From: Muribaculaceae bacterium
GTDB taxonomy: Bacteria > Bacteroidota > Bacteroidia > Bacteroidales > Muribaculaceae
Length of the DNA stretch: 5,111 bases
Assembly (NCBI GenBank): GCA_029059965.1
Contig: JAIDUY010000420.1
Span: 1 to 5,111 of the forward strand
Reading direction: 5' to 3'
Numbering within the stretch: the first letter of the stretch is position 1; every line of letters begins with the position of its first letter. The position numbers and the translations under genes are program-made. The notes under the pieces are model-generated. The model was not told the origin of the DNA. It searched no databases and was given only the letters and a program-made list of their open reading frames with translations. This document shows, in pieces, positions 1 to 5,111 of the stretch.

Positions 1-1401
1 CACTGCGGCGGGATCGGTGTCGAGCATGGGGATGTCCTCGTCCTTGGGATGGGTGAAGGGATGGTGCATGGCCATCAGGCGCTGCTCCTCGTCGCTCCAC
101 TCGAACATGGGGAAATCCACCACCCAGAGGCAGGCGAACTTGTTCTTGTCGCGCAGGCCGAGCTGGCGTCCCATCTCGAGGCGGAGCTCGCACAGCTGCT
201 TGCGGGTGCGCATGGCGTCGTCGCCGCTGAGGATGAGGATGAGGTCGCCGGGCTTGGCGTCCATGGCTTTGCGGAGCTCCTGGAGGTCGTCCTGGCTGTA
301 GAACTTGTCGACGCTGCTCTTGACCTTGCCGTCGTCCTCGACACGGGCATAGACCATGCCCTTTGCGCCGATCTGCGGACGCTTGACGAACTCGGTCAGG
401 GCGTCAAGCTGCTTGCGGGTGTAGTGGGCCGCGCCCTCGGCGCAGATACCGCCGATGTAGGCTGCGTTGTCGAACACACTGAAGCCCTTGCCCTTGAGCA
501 CGTCCATCAGTTCGACGAAGCGCATTCCGAAGCGCAGGTCGGGCTTGTCGCTGCCGTAGTACTTCATAGCGTCGGCCCAGGGCATACGCATGAAGGGCTC
601 GGTGAGCTCGATGCCGCGGATTTCCTTGAACAGATGCTTGGCCATGCCTTCGAAGAGCTCGATGACGTCGTTCTGCTCGATGAAGCTCATCTCGCAGTCG
701 ATCTGGGTGAACTCGGGCTGACGGTCGGCGCGCAGGTCCTCGTCGCGGAAGCACTTCACAATCTGGAAGTAGCGGTCCATGCCGCTGACCATCAGCAGCT
801 GCTTGAGGGTCTGGGGCGACTGAGGCAGAGCGTAGAACTGGCCGGGATTCATGCGCGAGGGCACGACGAAGTCGCGTGCGCCCTCGGGGGTGGAGCCCAC
901 GAGCATGGGAGTCTCGATTTCGAGGAAGCCCTTGCTGTCGAGGTAGCGGCGCACCTCCATAGTCATGCGGTGGCGCAGTTCGAGATTGCGGCGCACGCAT
1001 CCGCGGCGCAGGTCGAGGTAGCGGTAGCGCATGCGGATGTCATCGCCTCCGTCCGACTCGTCCTCGATGGTGAAGGGGGGCACCTCACTGGGATTGAGCA
1101 CGGTGAGTGTGTCGGCGAGCACTTCGATGTCGCCGGTGGGCATATTGGGGTTCTTGGAAGTACGCTCGGCGACGTTGCCTTCGACCTGAACCACAAATTC
1201 GCGTCCGAGGCGGTTGGCGGCGTCGTTGAGAGCGGCGTCATGTTCGTTGTTGAAAACAATCTGGGTGATTCCGTAGCGGTCGCGGAGGTCGACGAAAGTC
1301 ATGCCGCCCATCTTGCGCACGCGCTGCACCCATCCGGCGAGGGTAGTTCGCTTGCCGGCGTCGGCAAGGCGGAGTTCGCCGCAGGTATTGGTCCTGAACA
1401 T
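1..1401 (-). CDS. aspS: Aspartyl-tRNA synthetase, bacterial type (3' end outside window)
   Basis: This cytoplasmic class II synthetase charges tRNA-Asp with aspartate. The 467 visible residues start at the ATG at 1399-1401, the only in-frame ATG near the family's usual N-terminus; no Shine-Dalgarno sequence precedes it. Residues 1-107 form the OB-fold anticodon-binding domain, with [12 protein letters not shown] at 36-47. The catalytic core follows: motif 1 around FLEIETPML (159-167), the signature [14 protein letters not shown] (170-183), ALPQSPQ (191-197), and motif 2 [18 protein letters not shown] (218-235). DLRFGM at 288-293 leads into the bacterial GAD insertion, about 290-420. Near the edge, [18 protein letters not shown] (433-450) and [13 protein letters not shown] (452-464) return to the core. 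Bacterial AspRS is usually 580-600 residues, so motif 3 and the C-terminal extension lie to the left of the window. Nothing looks broken. The non-His residue Met31 and Lys83 suggest the discriminating, tRNA-Asp-only form (inference). The gene lies 48 bases downstream of the peptidase gene. Confidence 0.97.
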   Translation of the reverse strand, partial: MFRTNTCGELRLADAGKRTTLAGWVQRVRKMGGMTFVDLRDRYGITQIVFNNEHDAALNDAANRLGREFVVQVEGNVAERTSKNPNMPTGDIEVLADTLTVLNPSEVPPFTIEDESDGGDDIRMRYRYLDLRRGCVRRNLELRHRMTMEVRRYLDSKGFLEIETPMLVGSTPEGARDFVVPSRMNPGQFYALPQSPQTLKQLLMVSGMDRYFQIVKCFRDEDLRADRQPEFTQIDCEMSFIEQNDVIELFEGMAKHLFKEIRGIELTEPFMRMPWADAMKYYGSDKPDLRFGMRFVELMDVLKGKGFSVFDNAAYIGGICAEGAAHYTRKQLDALTEFVKRPQIGAKGMVYARVEDDGKVKSSVDKFYSQDDLQELRKAMDAKPGDLILILSGDDAMRTRKQLCELRLEMGRQLGLRDKNKFACLWVVDFPMFEWSDEEQRLMAMHHPFTHPKDEDIPMLDTDPAAV

Positions 1402-1449
1402 TGCTGTTGGTGTATGGTTGATATGTGATTGTAAGATTATTTATCGGAA
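1402..1449 (-). other. Short AT-rich spacer between peptidase gene and aspS
   Basis: These 48 bases are clearly more AT-rich than the genes on either side. I see no hairpin followed by a T tract, so no intrinsic terminator for the peptidase gene. I also see no TTTG plus TAnnTTTG promoter pair on the minus strand; the nearest approach, TAATCTTA, lacks the final TTTG and has no TTTG at the right distance upstream. The simplest reading is that transcription runs from the peptidase gene into aspS, although a weak or unconventional aspS promoter cannot be excluded. Confidence 0.5.
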
Positions 1450-3606
1450 TCAGAGACCCGTGCGGGGGCTGAGGTCCATCTGCTGCTCGGGCTCGAGGCC
1501 GCGGTTGCGCAGCAGGGCGTCGACTGTCGGAGCCTGGCCGCGGAACTGGATGTAGAGCTTCATGGGGTCGTCGGAACCACCCTTTTCGAGCACGTACTCG
1601 CGGAACTTGCGTGCGGTCTCGGGGTCGAAGATACCTTTTTCCTTGAAGAGCTCGAAGCCGTCGGTGTCAAGGACTTCGGCCCAGAGGTATGTGTAGTAGC
1701 CCGAAGCGTAGCCGTCGCTGCCGAACACGTGCTTGAAGTAGGGCGCGCGGTAGCGGAAGGTGAGCTGGGCGGGCATGCCGAGAGCGGTGGCGACGCTGTC
1801 CTGGAAGGCAGCCACGTCGATGTCGCCGTCGGGGTTGAGCTTGCCGAACTGGAGGTCGAGGAGCGCGGCGCCGGCGAGCTCGGCGGTGGTGAAGCCCTGG
1901 TTGTGCGTTGCCGAAGCCTCAAGCTTTGCGATGAGTTCGTCGGGAATCACCTCGCCTGTCTGATAGTGGCGGGCATAGGTGCGCAGCAGCTCGGGTTCGA
2001 GAGCCCAGTGCTCGTGGATCTGCGAGGGCAGCTCCACGAAGTCGCGGTCGACGTTGGTGCCGGCCTGGCTCTTGAGCGGGGCGCGCGAGAGCATGCCGTG
2101 CAGGCCGTGGCCGAACTCGTGGAACATGGTCTCCACCTCGTCGAGGGTCAGCAGCGCGGGAGCGTCGGCGGTGGGGCGGGTGAAGTTGCCCACGTTGTAG
2201 ATGATGGGGCGGCTGGAGCTGCCGTCGGGGTTCTGCCACGAGCCCTTGAACTCGCTCATCCATGCGCCCTGGCGCTTGGAAGGACGGGGGAAGTAGTCGG
2301 TCATGAACACTGCGATGTGCTCGCCGCTATTGGCGTCGGTCACGTCGTAGACGGTGACTTCGGGATAGTACTTGGGAGCGTCGGGCATCTCGGTGAAGCG
2401 GATGCCGTAGAGGCGTTCGGCCATGTTGAAGATGCCGTTGCGCACGGAGTCGACGGCGAAGTAGGCGCGCACTTCGTTCTCGTCGAGGTTGTATTTTTTG
2501 CGGCGCACCTTCTCGGCGTAGTAATAATAGTCCCAGGGCTCGATGGTGATGTCGGCACCCTCGCTGTCGGCGAGAGCCTGCATCTCGGCCACTTCCTGAC
2601 CCACGCGTGCCACGGCGGGACGCCAGATCTTCATCAGCAGTTCCTCGGCGGCGGGCACGTTCTTGGCCATGACGTTCTCGGTCATGTAGGCGCCGAAGCT
2701 GTCGTAGCCCAGCAGGGCGGCCTTGCGGGCGCGGGCCTGGAGGATGCGGTTGATGACGGGCAGGTTATTGTACTGTCCGGAAGAAGCCAGGCTCGTATAG
2801 CCCTGATATATCTTGCGGCGAAGGTCGCGGTTGTCGGCATACTGCAGCAGGGGCAGGCGGCGGGGGGCGTGGAGGGTGAACACCCAGTGGTTTTCGCCCA
2901 GGCCTCGGCTTACAGCCTCCTCGGCAGCCACGCCGATGCTGCCGGCGGGAAGACCTGCGAGTTCGTCGGCATTGTCGACAACGACTGCGAATTCGTTTGT
3001 GGCGTTGAGAAGATTCTTGTTGAATGTCAGGAAGAGCTCGGTCAGCTTGGTGTTGAGCGCCTTGAGAGAATCCTTGGCAGCGGGACTGAGCAGAGCGCCA
3101 TTGCGTACGAACTGCTTGTAGTAGTCCTCGACGGCCTTGCGCCGGTCGGGACGGCGGATATTGCCGATATTGTCGTGGATATGACGGATGCGGGCGAACA
3201 GGGCGTCGTTCATGCTCACCTCATCCGAGAACTGACTGTAGACGGGGTAGAACTCCTCGGCTATGGCCACCATTTCGGGCGACGAGTTGCTCTCGTCGAG
3301 GGCGAAGAACACTGCTGCCACACGGTCGAGAATCTCGCCGCTGCGTTCGAGGGGCATGATGGTGTTCTCGAAGGTAGCCTCCTCGGGGTTCGAGGTTATG
3401 GCGTTGATTTGCTGCTGCTTCTGCTCGATGCCTGCGCGCAGGGCGGGCAGATAGTCACCATATTCGATACTCTCGAAGGGAGGTATCTCGTAGGGTGTGC
3501 TGTATGGCTCTAAGAAAGGATTCTTGTGCATGGTGTCTGCAAAACTCAGCGTCGCGCCGAGCATGGCGGCTGCCGCCAGTGTGATTAATCGTTGTTTCAT
3601 GTGCAT
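1450..3606 (-). CDS. dcp: Exported M3-family zinc peptidase (Dcp / oligopeptidase type)
   Basis: This 718-residue zinc metallopeptidase (MEROPS M3) should degrade short peptides; the peptidyl-dipeptidase Dcp is the closest type I can name. The M3 core spans roughly residues 255-705. Zinc ligands and catalytic base are visible as HEFGH (His496, Glu497, His500) and the downstream Glu525 in RDFVELPSQ, 25 residues after the second His as in E. coli Dcp. Near the C-terminus, YFKHVFGSDGYASGYYTYLW carries the expected substrate-binding His626, Tyr633 and Tyr640. The N-terminus has a Sec signal peptide, basic KQR then a hydrophobic stretch ending around LSFA (about residue 23), with no lipobox Cys, so the protein is probably periplasmic. 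Length is close to E. coli Dcp (681) plus the signal peptide. The start is at 3606 or, two codons later, 3600; neither has a Shine-Dalgarno sequence. Longer in-frame extension would cross the promoter and terminator and is rejected. Dcp versus oligopeptidase A specificity cannot be settled here. Confidence 0.95.
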   Translation of the reverse strand: MHMKQRLITLAAAAMLGATLSFADTMHKNPFLEPYSTPYEIPPFESIEYGDYLPALRAGIEQKQQQINAITSNPEEATFENTIMPLERSGEILDRVAAVFFALDESNSSPEMVAIAEEFYPVYSQFSDEVSMNDALFARIRHIHDNIGNIRRPDRRKAVEDYYKQFVRNGALLSPAAKDSLKALNTKLTELFLTFNKNLLNATNEFAVVVDNADELAGLPAGSIGVAAEEAVSRGLGENHWVFTLHAPRRLPLLQYADNRDLRRKIYQGYTSLASSGQYNNLPVINRILQARARKAALLGYDSFGAYMTENVMAKNVPAAEELLMKIWRPAVARVGQEVAEMQALADSEGADITIEPWDYYYYAEKVRRKKYNLDENEVRAYFAVDSVRNGIFNMAERLYGIRFTEMPDAPKYYPEVTVYDVTDANSGEHIAVFMTDYFPRPSKRQGAWMSEFKGSWQNPDGSSSRPIIYNVGNFTRPTADAPALLTLDEVETMFHEFGHGLHGMLSRAPLKSQAGTNVDRDFVELPSQIHEHWALEPELLRTYARHYQTGEVIPDELIAKLEASATHNQGFTTAELAGAALLDLQFGKLNPDGDIDVAAFQDSVATALGMPAQLTFRYRAPYFKHVFGSDGYASGYYTYLWAEVLDTDGFELFKEKGIFDPETARKFREYVLEKGGSDDPMKLYIQFRGQAPTVDALLRNRGLEPEQQMDLSPRTGL

Positions 3607-3630
3607 GCTTTTGGGCAAAGTTCTGAACCA

Positions 3631-3662
3631 CAAAATTAATCGTTTTTTCGCACACGCGCAAA
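3631..3662 (-). promoter_or_regulatory. Bacteroidota-type promoter for the M3 peptidase gene
   Basis: On the minus strand, TTTG (3659-3662) is followed after exactly 20 bases by TAATTTTG (3631-3638). This matches the Bacteroidota primary sigma factor consensus of a -33 TTTG and a -7 TAnnTTTG separated by about 19-21 bases. Transcription would begin a few bases downstream, near 3624-3628, giving a leader of roughly 20 bases before the ATG at 3606. No operator-like inverted repeat is evident. The start point is predicted from the consensus only. Confidence 0.85.
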
Positions 3663-3692
3663 TAAAAAAGAAAAGGCCGCGGAAGTGCGGCC
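3661..3692 (-). terminator. Intrinsic terminator of the three-gene membrane/secreted cluster
   Basis: On the minus strand a perfect six-base GC-only stem, GGCCGC paired with GCGGCC, encloses the loop ACTTCC (3675-3692). It is followed by TTTTCTTTTTTATT (3661-3674), a strong T-rich tract. It lies 15 bases after the stop codon of the 108-residue membrane protein. The tract is on this side only, so it terminates minus-strand transcription coming from the right. It insulates the peptidase gene from the upstream cluster, and its T tract runs into the peptidase promoter's -33 element. Confidence 0.88.
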
Positions 3693-3707
3693 GAATCACG
3701 GACGGGG

Positions 3708-4034
3708 CTATCCCAGAAGCTGTGTAAGCCGGACGATAATGAGCGGTGTGACGAGGGTAACGGCGGGGACGGCCAGCAGTATGCGGTAGCTTGTCCGCCC
3801 GAAGAGGCCCTTCAGGCGCCAACGAACGAAGAATGTGGCGAAGGCCGTCATTCCGAGAGGCAGATTGATGGAGAATAGCCCCAGCAGCGTGTCCCACATC
3901 TGGCCGAAGGCAAGCATGCACAGCTGTATGGTCAGCACTATGCCCATAAAGGCAAGCAGGCGCCTGATGCGCCTGAGGTCGGCCATGCGTTCCTCCTGTT
4001 GCAGAATATCCGTTAACTGTTGTCTGAGCATCAT
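3708..4034 (-). CDS. Small three-helix membrane protein (108 residues), unknown function
   Basis: I do not recognise this protein. Residues 1-25 are polar and charged (for example LQQEERMADLRRIRR at 11-25) and may form a short amphipathic or coiled-coil helix. Three hydrophobic segments follow at about 26-44, 50-70 and 84-101. The strongly basic loop between the second and third (VRWRLKGLFGR, 70-80) and the basic N-terminus suggest a cytoplasmic N-terminus and periplasmic C-terminus by the positive-inside rule. The start is either of two consecutive ATGs (4034 or 4031); no Shine-Dalgarno sequence is visible. It begins 10 bases after the preceding gene's stop and ends 15 bases before a terminator, so it is the last gene of the cluster. 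Codon choice is less biased than in aspS, with several AGG and ATA codons, which suits modest expression. No catalytic or metal-binding motif is evident. Confidence 0.82.
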   Translation of the reverse strand: MMLRQQLTDILQQEERMADLRRIRRLLAFMGIVLTIQLCMLAFGQMWDTLLGLFSINLPLGMTAFATFFVRWRLKGLFGRTSYRILLAVPAVTLVTPLIIVRLTQLLG

Positions 4035-4044
4035 GAGGGGCGGT

Positions 4045-4362
4045 TTAGAATTCGAGGAAACGCAGGTTGGAGTAGTCTATATTCAGCAGCAGCACTGCCA
4101 AAGCGGCGATGTCGAGCAGCACGGCCCACAGGCGGGCGAAACGCAGCCTGCGCACGACGGTGTAGTTATAGATCCACAGGACGGCCTGAAGCGGAATCAC
4201 CGACGAGAAAGCCAGCAGGAATCCGCGCCATCCCGCGCCGGGCGAGGTGATGTAGCTCACCAGTCCGCCATAGGCAGCATAGATCAGCGCCGTGAGCATA
4301 GCCAGGCAGAGGTACCATACGGCAGTCAGCAAGGGTGTCAGTGATGGGCTTTGCTTCTCCAT
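4045..4362 (-). CDS. Small three-helix membrane protein (105 residues), unknown function
   Basis: I do not recognise this protein. It has three hydrophobic segments at about residues 11-35, 47-66 and 77-94. A short Pro/Gly loop (SYITSPGAGWRG, 36-47) lies between the first two and a basic loop (RRLRFAR, 71-77) between the last two. The positive-inside rule gives a cytoplasmic N-terminus and a periplasmic C-terminal tail, YSNLRFLEF. There is no signal peptide and no recognisable catalytic motif. The ATG at 4362 follows the stop codon of the secreted papain-like gene after only three bases, which implies co-transcription and probably translational coupling. The next small membrane protein starts 10 bases after its stop and has the same topology, but no convincing residue-by-residue similarity. 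Confidence 0.85.
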   Translation of the reverse strand: MEKQSPSLTPLLTAVWYLCLAMLTALIYAAYGGLVSYITSPGAGWRGFLLAFSSVIPLQAVLWIYNYTVVRRLRFARLWAVLLDIAALAVLLLNIDYSNLRFLEF

Positions 4363-4365
4363 GGT

Positions 4366-5031
4366 TTAGAAATCTACAAAACGACCTTGAGGATTGGCCG
4401 TTACAATATCGCGGAACGCCGTGTAGGGCAGGTCGTAGGAGCCGGTGAAACGCGCGAGATAGTCCAGCAGGCTCTGAAGGGCGTCAATCTCGGGCAGTCC
4501 TGCGGGCGGGACGGCATCGGAGGCGGGTTCGGTGTTGATGCCGGCAGTCCACAGCGAGCGAATGCACGCCGTGGCGCAGTTGTTTTTCAACAGGTTGTAG
4601 CGCTCGGAACTCATGCGCCTGAAACATTCGACGATGACATCGTTCTGCTCCGCGGTGGTGGGGATGATATAGGCGTCGGTATAGCGGCAGCACGATATGG
4701 TGGTGTCGCTGCTGGGGCCGTCGGCGTTGAAGGGGCTGCGCATGAAATCGGCGGGTGTGTCCCACGAGCCCACACCGAGGTCGTTGTGCTTGCTGTTGCC
4801 GATGTACCATCCGCCCTGGAACCATCCGGGCGACAGATAAATATTGTTGCCGTTTATGGAGTAGAAGGTGAACTTGCCCTCCTCGCCGCTGACGAGCATG
4901 GCGATGTGCCCCACCTTGCCGTTGCTGAACAGAATCACGACGGAACTGCCGTCGGCGGCGGCAAAAATGTCCGCCGGCAGCAGAAGGCCAATGGCAAAAA
5001 TTATATATGCACAGAGTCCGCGCAACATCAT
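4366..5031 (-). CDS. Secreted papain-like (permuted NlpC/P60 or LRAT-like) cysteine hydrolase candidate
   Basis: This 221-residue protein starts at one of two consecutive ATGs (5031 or 5028). Residues 1-25 form a Sec signal peptide: Arg4, a hydrophobic core YIIFAIGLLLP, and a likely cleavage site near FAA at 23-25. No lipobox Cys is in place, so the protein is likely periplasmic or released. The mature part begins with a beta-rich region containing GHIAMLV (41-47; His42), then a Gly/Trp-rich stretch. Much later comes RYNLLKNNCATACIRSLWTAGI (144-165 as a region), with Cys152 at the start of a helix, and PPAGLP at 175-180. A His before an NNC motif is the order seen in circularly permuted papain-fold families that cut amide or ester bonds, such as peptidoglycan peptides or acyl groups. 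The family assignment is inference from this pattern; substrate is unknown and Cys156 is an alternative nucleophile. It leads a tight cluster with two small membrane proteins, the first only three bases downstream. Confidence 0.85.
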   Translation of the reverse strand: MMLRGLCAYIIFAIGLLLPADIFAAADGSSVVILFSNGKVGHIAMLVSGEEGKFTFYSINGNNIYLSPGWFQGGWYIGNSKHNDLGVGSWDTPADFMRSPFNADGPSSDTTISCCRYTDAYIIPTTAEQNDVIVECFRRMSSERYNLLKNNCATACIRSLWTAGINTEPASDAVPPAGLPEIDALQSLLDYLARFTGSYDLPYTAFRDIVTANPQGRFVDF

Positions 5032-5050
5032 TCGATATCCATAAACCTGT

Positions 5051-5111
5051 CTATTGTACCCCTCGGACGCTGCCGACGATAAGGCTCGTTGCGATCTCGG
5101 TGGTCGCCGGA
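5051..5111 (-). CDS. Possible C-terminal end of an upstream gene (start outside window)
   Basis: Reading from 5110, nineteen codons are open and end in TAG at 5051-5053, giving PATTEIATSLIVGSVRGVQ. This frame has mostly purine-first, G/C-ending codons like the other genes here, and an ordinary amino acid mix. It would stop 19 bases before the secreted papain-like gene, suggesting the same transcription unit. I do not recognise the protein. A competing frame is also open: it ends in TGA at 5028-5030, overlaps the next ATG as ATGA, and gives an Arg-rich tail ending in FMDIE. Its codon pattern is weaker. With only about 60 bases visible the choice is uncertain. Confidence 0.35.
   Translation of the reverse strand, partial: PATTEIATSLIVGSVRGVQ

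Noticed and set aside
49..1428. A 459-codon open frame on the plus strand
   Set aside because: It is exactly antisense to aspS, whose motifs are unambiguous. Strong G/C-third-position codon bias leaves few stops on the opposite strand; the translation is a low-complexity Ala/Val/Glu/His/Leu mix with no domain.
1402..1449. TAATCTTA as a -7 element for aspS
   Set aside because: It does not end in TTTG and there is no TTTG about 20 bases upstream, so it does not meet the Bacteroidota promoter pattern that is clearly present elsewhere in this window.
1729..3513. A 594-codon open frame on the plus strand
   Set aside because: It is antisense to the M3 peptidase gene and has the same biased Gly/Val/Glu/His composition as the aspS antisense frame. 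It has no recognisable motif and no promoter or start context.
3607..3921. An N-terminal extension of the M3 peptidase to an upstream in-frame ATG at 3921
   Set aside because: It would run through the promoter, the terminator hairpin and the end of the 108-residue membrane protein gene, and would bury the signal peptide internally.
4351..5082. A 243-codon open frame on the plus strand
   Set aside because: It is the antisense of the secreted papain-like gene. The minus frame has a signal peptide, NNC motif and tight linkage to its neighbour; the plus frame has none of these.
5028..5111. An Arg-rich frame ending FMDIE with an ATGA overlap, as a coding feature in its own right
   Set aside because: It is possible, but its codon pattern is weaker than that of the overlapping frame ending at 5051, and the Arg-rich content is typical of off-frame reading in GC-rich DNA. 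It is kept only as an alternative.

Overview
All gene content in this window lies on the minus strand and looks like high-GC Bacteroidales (Bacteroidota), perhaps a Muribaculaceae-like gut lineage. The evidence is a near-perfect Bacteroidota-type promoter (TTTG, 20 bases, TAATTTTG) in front of the peptidase gene, starts without Shine-Dalgarno sequences, an exported M3 peptidase, and the character of the aspartyl-tRNA synthetase. The family assignment is inference; the phylum-level assignment is fairly secure.

In the direction of transcription (right to left) the window holds four parts. (1) At 5051-5111 there is the possible tail of an unidentified gene. (2) At 3708-5031 there is a tight three-gene cluster: a secreted 221-residue protein with a His...Asn-Asn-Cys arrangement like that of circularly permuted papain-like (NlpC/P60, LRAT) enzymes, then two small three-helix membrane proteins of 105 and 108 residues. 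The junctions are only 3 and 10 bases, and the cluster ends in an intrinsic terminator at 3661-3692. (3) At 1450-3606 there is a complete exported M3-family zinc peptidase (Dcp/oligopeptidase type) with its own promoter at 3631-3662. (4) At 1-1401 there is aspS, aspartyl-tRNA synthetase, whose last roughly 115-130 codons lie beyond the left edge.

The peptidase and aspS are ordinary housekeeping genes. They are 48 bases apart with no visible terminator between them, so at least some aspS transcript probably comes from the peptidase promoter. The part worth a second look is the three-gene cluster: a probable periplasmic or exported cysteine hydrolase followed by two small membrane proteins with the same predicted topology. 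I do not recognise the two membrane proteins and cannot name a function for the cluster. The window has no tRNA, rRNA, CRISPR array, insertion sequence or other long repeat that I can see, and no gene-free stretch over 300 bases.
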